Shown here: piece after piece, positions 54,928 through 62,369 of the stretch | Layout of the letters: each line of letters starts with the position of its first letter | Numbering within the stretch: position 1 is the first letter of the stretch | Assembly (NCBI GenBank): GCA_963839685.1 | Contig: CAWIVS010000001.1 | Coordinates: 186,001-250,000 of the forward strand | DNA length: 64,000 nucleotides | Source of the DNA: CADEED01 sp963839685 | GTDB taxonomy: Bacteria > Pseudomonadota > Gammaproteobacteria > Steroidobacterales > Steroidobacteraceae | Direction of reading: 5' to 3' | Notes under the pieces: generated by a model | Databases searched by the model: none | What the model saw: the letters and a program-made list of their open reading frames with translations, nothing else | What the model was told of the DNA's origin: nothing | Position numbers and translations under genes: made by a program

Positions 54928-55130
54928 TTCTTGGCTCCTGCGCGGGCCTTTTCACTCATCACGGTCTTCACGCGCGCGATGCTGCGCTTGACCTTGCCGA
55001 AATCCGAGGACTTCACGCTCTGGCCACTGGCCGCCTGCATGCGCAGGGAAAACTGCTCACGGCGCAGCTTGATCAGCTCGCCCGCGAGGTCCTGCGGCTC
55101 CTTGCCGCGAAGTTCTTTGGCGCTCATCAA
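54924..55130 (-). CDS. rpmC: Ribosomal protein L29
   Basis: Helical protein of 68 residues (63 in E. coli) near the tunnel exit. SAKELRGKEPQDLAGELIKL and EQFSLRMQAASGQ are typical. It overlaps both rplP and rpsQ by 4 bases. Confidence 0.96.
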   Translation of the reverse strand: MMSAKELRGKEPQDLAGELIKLRREQFSLRMQAASGQSVKSSDFGKVKRSIARVKTVMSEKARAGAKK

Positions 55131-55540
55131 CGCACCTGCCGTTTCACGAACATGGTGGAAACCGAGAGCTTGGCGCTGGCCAGGCGGAACGCTTCACGCG
55201 CGGTCGCCTCGTCGACGCCTTCGATCTCGAACAAAACCTTGCCGGGCAGCACTTTGGCCACCCAGTACTCGATGTTGCCCTTGCCCGCGCCCATGCGGAC
55301 TTCGAGGGGCTTCTTGCTGACCGGCACGTCCGGGAACACGCGGTTCCATACCTGGCCGCCACGCTTGACGTAGCGGGTCATGGCGCGGCGCGCCGCTTCG
55401 ATCTCGCGCGCCGTCATGCGGGCGCGGCTGGTCGCCTTCAAGCCGTATTCGCCGAAAGACACCGAGCTGCCGCGGTGCGCGAGGCCGGTGTTCGTTCCCT
55501 TGAACTGCTTGCGATATTTGGTGCGCTTGGGCTGTTGCAT
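55127..55540 (-). CDS. rplP: Ribosomal protein L16
   Basis: Protein of 137 residues (136 in E. coli) near the peptidyl-transferase centre. MQQPKRTKYRKQFKGTNTGL, TAREIEAARRAMTRYVKRGG and MGAGKGNIEYWVAKVLPGKV are all canonical. Confidence 0.97.
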   Translation of the reverse strand: MQQPKRTKYRKQFKGTNTGLAHRGSSVSFGEYGLKATSRARMTAREIEAARRAMTRYVKRGGQVWNRVFPDVPVSKKPLEVRMGAGKGNIEYWVAKVLPGKVLFEIEGVDEATAREAFRLASAKLSVSTMFVKRQVR

Positions 55541-55555
55541 ATTCGTAGAACCTTG

Positions 55556-56305
55556 TTAGGCAGCCGGCGTCGTCGCGGCGGCCGCAGCGGCGGCGGCGGC
55601 GTTCGCGGCTGCGCCCTGCGCTGCCTGCGCGGCTTCGACGTTCTCGGCCTGCTGGGCAAGCTCGGCCTTGTCGAACACTTCGCCCTTGAAGATCCACACC
55701 TTGACGCCGATGACGCCGTAGGTGGTGCGGGCTTCGCCGAGGCCGTAATCGATGTCGGCACGGAAGGTGTGCAGCGGCACACGGCCTTCACGCGCCCACT
55801 CGGTGCGGGCGATTTCGGAACCATTGAGGCGGCCGGAGAGGCGCACCTTCACGCCCAGGGCGCCGGAACGCATGGTGCTCATCACGGCGCGCTTCATGGC
55901 GCGGCGGAACATCACACGCTTCTCGATCTGCTGGGCGATGCCATCGGCCACGAGCTGCGCATCGAGCTCGGGCTTGCGGATCTCGGCGATGTTGAGGCGC
56001 ACGTCCTGCGGAGGCAGCTTGAGCATCTTCGCCGTGTCGGCGCGCAGCTTCTCGATGTCCTCACCCTTCTTGCCGATCACGATGCCCGGACGTGCGGTCT
56101 GGATGGTGATGTTGACGCGCTTGGCGGCGCGGTCGATCAGGATGCGGCTGACCGACGCGTCGGCGAGCTTCTTCTTCAGGAACTCGCGCACGCGGAAATC
56201 GGTGTGCACCTGCACGGGAAACTGCTTCTTGTTGGCGTACCACTTGGACACCCAGTCGCGGGTGATGCCGAGGCGAATGCCAATCGGATTGACCTTTTGA
56301 CCCAT
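55556..56305 (-). CDS. rpsC: Ribosomal protein S3 with Ala-rich C-terminal tail
   Basis: mRNA-entry helicase-face protein of 249 residues (233 in E. coli). The KH domain (ARPGIVIGKKGEDIEKLRAD) and C-terminal S3 domain (RVPLHTFRADIDYGLGEART) are intact. The end carries an almost pure Ala tail (AAQGAAANAAAAAAAAATTP) of about 25 residues. Confidence 0.96.
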   Translation of the reverse strand: MGQKVNPIGIRLGITRDWVSKWYANKKQFPVQVHTDFRVREFLKKKLADASVSRILIDRAAKRVNITIQTARPGIVIGKKGEDIEKLRADTAKMLKLPPQDVRLNIAEIRKPELDAQLVADGIAQQIEKRVMFRRAMKRAVMSTMRSGALGVKVRLSGRLNGSEIARTEWAREGRVPLHTFRADIDYGLGEARTTYGVIGVKVWIFKGEVFDKAELAQQAENVEAAQAAQGAAANAAAAAAAAATTPAA

Positions 56306-56308
56306 GGT

Positions 56309-56653
56309 TTACTCGTCCTTCTTGCCGTCGCCAACGACGACGGTGATGTGACTGTTGCGCTTGACGATGCGCGTCCCGCGACCCTTGGCCTTGGAGCCGA
56401 AGCGCTTAAGTACCGGCGCGGCGTCGACCATGATGCGGGTGACCTTCAGGTCGTCGATGTCGAGACCCTGGTTGTTCTGCGCGTTTTCAACGGCCGACCA
56501 CAGCACCTTGTGCACCAGGTCGGCGCCCTTCTTGGGCATGAACTTGAGCGTGTTGAGCGCCTTGGACACCTGCGTCCCGCGCACGGTGTCGGCCACCAGC
56601 CGGCACTTCTGCGGCGAGATGCGCGCGTACTTGAGCTTCGCTGTCGCTTCCAT
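56309..56653 (-). CDS. rplV: Ribosomal protein L22
   Basis: Exit-tunnel protein of 114 residues (110 in E. coli). The ATG at 56653 opens MEATAKLKYARISPQKCRLV; the hairpin that reaches into the tunnel is AAPVLKRFGSKAKGRGTRIV. It starts 2 bases after rpsS ends. Confidence 0.97.
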   Translation of the reverse strand: MEATAKLKYARISPQKCRLVADTVRGTQVSKALNTLKFMPKKGADLVHKVLWSAVENAQNNQGLDIDDLKVTRIMVDAAPVLKRFGSKAKGRGTRIVKRNSHITVVVGDGKKDE

Positions 56654-56654
56654 G

Positions 56655-56936
56655 TTAGGCCGAAGCCTCCACTTTCTTGTCGCCCGAGTGCGCCTTGAAG
56701 GTGCGCGTGGGCGAGAACTCACCCAGCTTGTGACCCACCATGTTCTCGGTGATCAGCACCGGGATGTGCTGCCTGCCGTTATGGACGGCGATCGTCAGGC
56801 CCACCATGTCGGGAATGACCATCGAGCGGCGTGACCAGGTCTTGATCGGCTTGCGATCGCTCTTCGCGGCGGCGGTCTCGACTTTCTTCAGCAGGTGAAG
56901 ATCGACGAACGGACCTTTTTTCAGTGAACGAGGCAT
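56655..56936 (-). CDS. rpsS: Ribosomal protein S19
   Basis: Head protein of 93 residues (92 in E. coli). PRSLKKGPFVDLHLLKKVE, KTWSRRSMVIPDMVGLTIAV and GHKLGEFSPTRTFKAHSGD are standard. Confidence 0.97.
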   Translation of the reverse strand: MPRSLKKGPFVDLHLLKKVETAAAKSDRKPIKTWSRRSMVIPDMVGLTIAVHNGRQHIPVLITENMVGHKLGEFSPTRTFKAHSGDKKVEASA

Positions 56937-56948
56937 GGCAGATCCTTG

Positions 56949-57785
56949 TTAACGAATACGGTTCTGGCGGCGCTGCACGATCATGTGGGTCGTGCGTTTG
57001 TTGCGCCGGGTCTTGAGACCCTTGGCGTTCTGGCCCCAGGGCGAGACCGGATGCGGGTTGCCCTGGCCGGACTTGCCCTCACCACCACCGTGCGGGTGAT
57101 CGACCGGGTTCATCGCCTGGCCGCGGACCGTCGGGCGGATGCCGAGCCAGCGCTTGGCGCCGGCCTTGCCGTACACGCGCAGGTTGTGCTCGTCGTTCGA
57201 CACTTCGCCGATGGTGGCGCGGCAGTCGACGTGCACCTTGCGACTCTCACCGGACTTCAGGCGCAGCAGCGCGTAGATGCCTTCGCGCGCCGTGAAACTG
57301 GCGGAGCTGCCGGCGCTGCGCGCCATCTGGCCGCCCTTGCCGGGCTTCAGCTCGATGTTGTGCACGATGGAACCGACCGGGATGTGGCGCAGCTGCATCG
57401 AGTTTCCCGACTTGATCGGGGAATCGGAGCCGGAGCGCACTTCGTCACCGGGCTGCATGCCCTTGGTGGCGAGGATGTAGCGGCGCTCGCCGTCGGAGTA
57501 CTTGATCAGCGCGATGTGGCTGGTGCGGTTCGGATCGTGCTCGAGGCGCTCGACCACACCCTTGATGCCGTCCTTGTCGCGACGGAAGTCGATGATGCGG
57601 TACTTGTGGGGGTGACCACTGCCCTGGTGGCGCGTGGTGATGCGGCCAACGTTGTTGCGACCAGCGTTGCTCTTCTGCTTCGCGGTCAGCGGCTCGTGCG
57701 GACCACCCTTCCACAGGTGCGACTTGTCGATCTTGACGACAAACCGGGTGCCGGGGGAAGTCGGCTTCATCTTGATGACTGGCAT
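56949..57785 (-). CDS. rplB: Ribosomal protein L2
   Basis: Core 23S-binding protein of 278 residues (273 in E. coli), needed for subunit joining and peptidyl transfer. The OB and SH3-like domains are complete and the functionally important His lies in NPVDHPHGGGEGKS near the C-terminus. Confidence 0.97.
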   Translation of the reverse strand: MPVIKMKPTSPGTRFVVKIDKSHLWKGGPHEPLTAKQKSNAGRNNVGRITTRHQGSGHPHKYRIIDFRRDKDGIKGVVERLEHDPNRTSHIALIKYSDGERRYILATKGMQPGDEVRSGSDSPIKSGNSMQLRHIPVGSIVHNIELKPGKGGQMARSAGSSASFTAREGIYALLRLKSGESRKVHVDCRATIGEVSNDEHNLRVYGKAGAKRWLGIRPTVRGQAMNPVDHPHGGGEGKSGQGNPHPVSPWGQNAKGLKTRRNKRTTHMIVQRRQNRIR

Positions 57786-57796
57786 GTCTAACTACC

Positions 57797-58219
57797 TTAC
57801 GCCTTGATCTTGGCTTCGTAGTCGATCGTCTGGCCGGGGGCCAGGCGAACGTAGGCTTTCTTGATGTCCTGGGTGCGGCCCATCAGCTTGCCGAAGCGGC
57901 GCGTCTTGCCGGTTTCGTTGACCACCTGCACGCCGTCCACCTTGACGTTGAACATGAGCTCGACGGCGGCCTTGATGTCCGGCTTGGTCGAGTCGCGGCG
58001 CACGCGGAACGAGTAGGTGTTCGTGTTCTGCATCGCCAGCGAGGTCTTCTCGGTGATGTGCGGCGCGAGCAGCACGGAAATGAGTCTTTCCTGACTCGCC
58101 ACTTTCTTCGGCGCGTCCTTGATGTCGACGACCTTCTTGCCCTTGGTCGCCTTGGGGGCCTTGGGGGTCTTGGGGGCCTTGGGCGCCTTTACGGCCTTTT
58201 CGGCTTTGGCAGCGCTCAT
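57797..58219 (-). CDS. rplW: Ribosomal protein L23 with long Lys/Ala/Pro N-terminal extension
   Basis: Docking site at the tunnel exit for trigger factor and SRP. The core begins near LISVLLAPHITEKTSLAMQN and is standard, but it is preceded by about 40 residues of KAPKAPKTPKAPKATKGKK type, giving 140 residues against 100 in E. coli. The ATG at 58219 overlaps the rplD stop, so the extension is very probably translated. Confidence 0.95.
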   Translation of the reverse strand: MSAAKAEKAVKAPKAPKTPKAPKATKGKKVVDIKDAPKKVASQERLISVLLAPHITEKTSLAMQNTNTYSFRVRRDSTKPDIKAAVELMFNVKVDGVQVVNETGKTRRFGKLMGRTQDIKKAYVRLAPGQTIDYEAKIKA

Positions 58220-58821
58220 TGCAGACGCTCCTCGATGAGTTTCACGGCGCCGGAAGTCATCAGCACCTTGTCGTAGCTGGCCAGCGACAGCGGATTGAGG
58301 TGCGACACCGGCAGGACTTCGACGTGCATCAGGTTGCGCGCGGCGAGGAACAGCTTCTCGTCGATGGCCTCGACGACGATGAGCACGTGCTCGAGCTTGA
58401 GTTTCCTGAGCTGCTCGGCGACCAGCTTGGTCTTGGGCGCGTCCACGGTGAACGAATCCGTCACCACCAGGCGATCCTGGCGCACCAGCTCCGACAGCAT
58501 CGACTGCAGCGCGCCGCGGTACATCTTCTTGTTGACCTTCTGCTCGAAGGAACGCGGCTTGGCGGCAAATGCACGGCCACCGCCCACCCAGATCGGCGAA
58601 CGGATCGAGCCGGCGCGCGACGTACCGCCGCCCTTCTGCGGACGCGGCTTGCGGCCACCGCCACGCACTTCGGCCTTGGTCAGCTGGGCCTTGGTGCCCG
58701 AACGACCGGCGTTGCGATACGCGGTGACCACCTGGTGCACCAGCGCTTCGTTGAATTCCTTGCCGAAGATCGCGTCGGAAACCGCGAGCTCGGCGCCACC
58801 ATTGGCGAATTTGAGTTTCAT
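58216..58821 (-). CDS. rplD: Ribosomal protein L4
   Basis: Protein of 201 residues (201 in E. coli). The tunnel loop reads KPRPQKGGGTSRAGSIRSPI. I use the ATG at 58821 (MKLKFANGG); a GTG at 58830 is the alternative. In E. coli L4 regulates its own operon through the leader before rpsJ; here rplC is the first gene instead. Confidence 0.96.
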   Translation of the reverse strand: MKLKFANGGAELAVSDAIFGKEFNEALVHQVVTAYRNAGRSGTKAQLTKAEVRGGGRKPRPQKGGGTSRAGSIRSPIWVGGGRAFAAKPRSFEQKVNKKMYRGALQSMLSELVRQDRLVVTDSFTVDAPKTKLVAEQLRKLKLEHVLIVVEAIDEKLFLAARNLMHVEVLPVSHLNPLSLASYDKVLMTSGAVKLIEERLQ

Positions 58822-58833
58822 GTCGGGCACCGC

Positions 58834-59547
58834 TTATTTCTTGGCCGGAGTCGCGGCTTTGGCAGCCTGCTGTTTGGCCGGCGCGATCTTCTTGCGCTTC
58901 TTCTGGGCCGCGGCCTTCACCGAAGGACGCACGATGACCTGGCCACCTTCGGCGCCTGGAACCGCGCCGCTGATCAGCAGCAGATTGCGCTCGGCGTCGA
59001 TCTCGACCACTTTCAGATTTTCGATCGTGCGGCGAACCACGCCCATGTGACCGGACATGCGCTTGCCCTTGAACACTCGACCCGGCGTCTGACGCTGGCC
59101 GATGGAGCCCGGGGTTCTGTGCGATACGGAAACACCGTGCGAGGCATGGTGACCGGCGAAGTTGTGACGCTTCATCGTGCCGGCGAAGCCCTTGCCGATG
59201 GTGGTACCGGTCACGTCGACCAACGCGCCCGCCGCGAACAGGTCCGCCTTGATCTCGCCACCGACGGCGAGGTCGCTGCCTTCCTTGTCGGCGAGGCGGA
59301 ATTCCACGAGCGCCTTGCCCGGCTCCACGTTCGCTTTCGCGAAGTGGCCGGCGGAGGCCTTCGACAGCAGCTGCGGACGCTTCTTGCCGTAGGTGACCTG
59401 AATGGAGCGGTAGCCGTCCTTGTCGACGGACTTCACCTGGGTGATGCGATTGGGCAGCACCTCGATGACGGTTACCGGAACCGTCTCGCCCGCATCCGTG
59501 AAGATGCGAGTCATGCCGGCCTTGCGGCCGATAAGAGCAACGCTCAT
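58834..59547 (-). CDS. rplC: Ribosomal protein L3 with C-terminal tail
   Basis: Assembly-initiating protein of 237 residues (209 in E. coli). IGRKAGMTRIFTDAGETVPV, FAGTMKRHNFAGHHASHG and PGSIGQRQTPGRVFKGKRM are canonical; the last contains the Gln region methylated by PrmB. A Lys/Ala tail (KKIAPAKQQAAKAATPAKK) of about 28 residues ends it. It is the first gene of the superoperon in this window; rpsJ is not upstream. Confidence 0.96.
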   Translation of the reverse strand: MSVALIGRKAGMTRIFTDAGETVPVTVIEVLPNRITQVKSVDKDGYRSIQVTYGKKRPQLLSKASAGHFAKANVEPGKALVEFRLADKEGSDLAVGGEIKADLFAAGALVDVTGTTIGKGFAGTMKRHNFAGHHASHGVSVSHRTPGSIGQRQTPGRVFKGKRMSGHMGVVRRTIENLKVVEIDAERNLLLISGAVPGAEGGQVIVRPSVKAAAQKKRKKIAPAKQQAAKAATPAKK

Positions 59548-59779
59548 GACATTCCTTTCGTTCTCGCGCGCCGCTTATCGCGCGCCTGCGCGCGTCACTA
59601 CAATTGGCGACGCGCCGGTAGCTAGCCCGAATGAGGAGACACTGGAGGAACGCAGCTACCCGAACGGGAGCCGCGATGCTCGAGTGGTCTTGGGCTGTGA
59701 TGACCCGCCCAACCTCGCCCGATTTCGCTGAAAATCAATCGCTTGGTTCCGGGCCATTGGCCTGGGACCCTGCGAAAGG
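59548..59779 (-). other. Probable 5' leader of the ribosomal superoperon
   Basis: About 230 bases between the promoter and rplC without a coding frame. It can form several stems, including a TAGCT/AGCTA pair near 59617-59660 and a GCGCGC-rich hairpin near 59570-59600. It may hold an autoregulatory structure like the E. coli S10 leader, but no specific fold is recognised. Confidence 0.4.
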
Positions 59780-59785
59780 GCGCGC

Positions 59786-59814
59786 AGTATATGCAGCACA
59801 CCCTCACCCTGCAA
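59786..59814 (-). promoter_or_regulatory. Sigma-70 promoter with GC-rich discriminator
   Basis: On the minus strand TTGCAG and TATACT are separated by 17 bases and followed by GCGCGCCC. This combination of near-consensus boxes and a GC discriminator is typical of growth-rate-controlled and ppGpp-sensitive promoters of ribosomal genes. Confidence 0.7.
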
Positions 59815-59889
59815 GCCGCGTGCACGCGGCCATCCGGGTTGGTAGGTGGAACCCCCGAGCCCGAGATTTCCGCTTTTAAAATCAATGGC

Positions 59890-60033
59890 TTATGTCACCT
59901 GGCGCCGATCGCCGGCGCAGATTTTCGCCAGCAGGGTCGAAAAGTCGATCCCCGCCGCCCTGGCAGCCTGTGGCAGCAGGCTGGTGGCGGTCATACCCGG
60001 GAGCGAATTGACCTCCAGGCACGGGGTTGCCCC
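59890..60033 (-). pseudogene. D-alanine--D-alanine ligase, C-terminal fragment
   Basis: Forty-seven codons reading TPCLEVNSLPGMTATSLLPQ then ARAAGIDFSTLLAKI, the metal-binding end of Ddl-type ATP-grasp ligases, ending at 59890. The fragment begins directly behind, and in frame with, the stop of the HAD phosphatase; the rest of the ligase is missing. It cannot be active. Confidence 0.7.
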
Positions 60034-60882
60034 TCAGCCGAGCAGCTTCAACAGGTCTGCGAGTTTCGGCAGCACGCGATGCGGCCGGCGCCCCAGCGGC
60101 TGGCGATGCCATTCCGCCGCCGAGGTCACGCCGGTGGTGACGCCGAATGCGGCGGCGCCGAAGCGGCGCGCCATGGACATTTCCACCACCGGATCGTCGC
60201 CGACCACTCCGACGCGACTCACCGGCACACCCAGGCGCTGCGCGACGAATCGCATCGCATGCCTCGAGGGCTTGCCGGTGAGGATCATCGGCGCGCGCGT
60301 CACGCGCCGGATCGCGCCCACGATGGCATAGCTATAGCCGATGCTGCGCCCGTGCCGAGTGGCGAAAAACGGCACGTCGGAGGCCACGTAGAGTTTCGCC
60401 CCCGCGAAAATGGCATTACACGCGGCCTCGATATCCTTCATGCCGCAATCCGGATGCCAACCGACGTACACCGCGTCCACCTCCGTGGCTTGCGGATGCT
60501 TCGCGTCGCGCGTCTCGATGCCGGCCTCGCGCAGCGCGAAGCCCACGCCTTCCGATCCCAGCACCAGCACACGCCGCACCGCATTACGCGTCATGACCTC
60601 GGCCGCCACGCTCGAGGGAGTGATCATCTGCTCGTCGGAGACTGGCAGACCGAGCTCGCGCAGCCTGGCGGCCTGCTCGGCCGGTGGATAGGCGCTGCCA
60701 TTGGTCAGCAGCACATAGGGCACGGCGCGGCTGGCGAGCGAGGTCAGGGTTTGCGCCGCGCCCGGCAGCAACTCGTAACCGCCGAGCGAGCGATCGCTGA
60801 GCAGCAGCGTGCCGTCGACGTCGAACATGAAGCCGGCAAGTTTGGGAAATGCCCGGGATCGCGCCCGCGCTGCGGGCGTCAT
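60034..60882 (-). CDS. HAD-IIA family phosphatase (NagD-like)
   Basis: Cytoplasmic hydrolase of 282 residues. HAD motif I is FMFDVDGTLLLSD (nucleophile Asp at about residue 21), motif II VLLTNGS, motif III a Lys in ILTGKPS, and motif IV VGVVGDDPVVE. The cap insertion identifies the NagD/phosphoglycolate-phosphatase-like IIA group, with broad sugar-phosphate specificity. The ATG overlaps the stop of the carboxyltransferase gene (ATGA), so it belongs to the carboxylase operon. Confidence 0.85.
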   Translation of the reverse strand: MTPAARARSRAFPKLAGFMFDVDGTLLLSDRSLGGYELLPGAAQTLTSLASRAVPYVLLTNGSAYPPAEQAARLRELGLPVSDEQMITPSSVAAEVMTRNAVRRVLVLGSEGVGFALREAGIETRDAKHPQATEVDAVYVGWHPDCGMKDIEAACNAIFAGAKLYVASDVPFFATRHGRSIGYSYAIVGAIRRVTRAPMILTGKPSRHAMRFVAQRLGVPVSRVGVVGDDPVVEMSMARRFGAAAFGVTTGVTSAAEWHRQPLGRRPHRVLPKLADLLKLLG

Positions 60883-62369
60883 GCGTTCACCACACCAGCG
60901 CCGCGGCGCAGCGCGAGGCGGAAACCCGGTTTCTGCAATTCGACTTGCGCCAGGTCGTGCCGTGCCAGCAGGCGTGACAGCAGCGCCATCACCGGCCGGG
61001 TCGAAGGATCGTAGTGACGGGCGGCGGGCCCCGCGGCCCGCATGGCATCCACCAGTCCTCCCGGCATCGTGGCGCGCAACAGGAATTCCTCGTCGCTCAA
61101 GGTTGCGCCGACGCGGCGGCGCAGTTCCGGCAACTCCGGTGGCGGCGGCTCCGCGCGCAGCTCGCGGGTGCGCGGCAAGGCATCGATGCGCTCCATCACC
61201 TGGGGATCGATGGGCACATTGGGCTTGCCGAAACGCCCGAGCGCATAACGAATGATTTCGTCGGGCACGGTGTTGTAGCGCCCGCCGGTGACGTTCATCA
61301 CCGCCTGGGCGATCACCATCTGCGCGAAGGGCGTCATGACGATGGGCCAGCCGAGCTCCTGGCGCACGCGGTCGAGTTCCTCGAGCACCGCGCCCTCGAG
61401 ATGCGCGACGCGGCTCTCGGCGAGATGCCGTCGCATGGTGCCCACCGTGCCGCCCGGCAGCTGGTGATGTAGATAGGCAGCATCGAAACCCTGCGGCCGC
61501 CCGGCCGGCAACCCCTCGGCCTCGGCGAGACCCGTGAAATAGGCGGACACCGCGGCCAGCGCCTGGTCGTCGATGTCGACGCGATGCCCGAGCGAGCGCA
61601 GGTTGGCGACGATGCGTTCGATGGGAGGATTCGAAATCCCATCCGCGGCCGCGCCCGAAGCGCACTGCAGGGCGCTGACCCCGAGGTCCGGCGCGTCCAG
61701 GTAGGTCATTTCCGCGAGGCCGATGGTGTTGTGCGAGTGCAGTTCGAGCGGCTTGTCGACCCCGGCTGCCCTGATGGCGGCCTGGATCGCGGGAATCAGT
61801 GTCGCGGCGCGCTTCTGCGACAGCAATCCGCCCGGATCCTTGATGTACAGCGCGTCCACGTCCGGGCTCGCCGCCAGCGTGCGCGCGCAGGCCGCGTAGT
61901 GCGCATCGTCATGGATCGGGCTCAACGTGAACACCAGCGCCGCAATCACGAACTCACCGCCCGACTGCTTCACCAGGCGCGCGTTCGCGACATTCGCCGC
62001 GGCGTCGTTCATGGGATCCGCGAGGCAGAATCGTCGAATGCCATGCCGCGCCAGCGTGCGATACGCCAGCGCCATGAAGTCCGCGCTCGCGGTCTCCCAG
62101 GAGATGAAACGAAAGCCCGTGCCCATGAATTGCAACGGCGTATTGGGCGTGGCCTCGGCCATCAGCCGGATGCGCTCCCACGGGTCCTCGCGCTTGAAAC
62201 GCACCGCCACGCCCATGTGCGTGGAGGTGGTGAAGTCGATGGCCTTGAAGCCCACCCGGTCCATCACCGGCGCGATGCTCAGGGTGCGTGCGGTGTCGAC
62301 GCCCAGCGCCGCCCACAGGCACTGGTTGCCATCACGCAGCGAAGTTTCGACCAGCCTGACATCAGCCAT
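60879..62369 (-). CDS. Biotin-dependent carboxyltransferase (pyruvate carboxylase B / oxaloacetate decarboxylase alpha type)
   Basis: Protein of 496 residues with the HMGL-like carboxyltransferase barrel. SLRDGNQCLWA holds the first metal ligand region, IKDPGGLLS the Lys that is carboxylated, and ELHSHNTIGLAEM the metal-binding His pair. The conserved PYC_OADA domain follows (QLPGGTVGTMRRHL; FAQMVIAQAVMNVTGGRYN). Unlike OadA it ends without a biotinyl domain, because that is a separate gene here. The start at 62369 overlaps the biotin carboxylase stop by 8 bases. The acceptor is probably pyruvate or another 2-oxo acid. Confidence 0.87.
   Translation of the reverse strand: MADVRLVETSLRDGNQCLWAALGVDTARTLSIAPVMDRVGFKAIDFTTSTHMGVAVRFKREDPWERIRLMAEATPNTPLQFMGTGFRFISWETASADFMALAYRTLARHGIRRFCLADPMNDAAANVANARLVKQSGGEFVIAALVFTLSPIHDDAHYAACARTLAASPDVDALYIKDPGGLLSQKRAATLIPAIQAAIRAAGVDKPLELHSHNTIGLAEMTYLDAPDLGVSALQCASGAAADGISNPPIERIVANLRSLGHRVDIDDQALAAVSAYFTGLAEAEGLPAGRPQGFDAAYLHHQLPGGTVGTMRRHLAESRVAHLEGAVLEELDRVRQELGWPIVMTPFAQMVIAQAVMNVTGGRYNTVPDEIIRYALGRFGKPNVPIDPQVMERIDALPRTRELRAEPPPPELPELRRRVGATLSDEEFLLRATMPGGLVDAMRAAGPAARHYDPSTRPVMALLSRLLARHDLAQVELQKPGFRLALRRGAGVVNA

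Noticed and set aside
58219..59625. 468-codon plus-strand open frame opposite rplD/rplC
   Set aside because: Antisense to two conserved ribosomal genes, with no family features.
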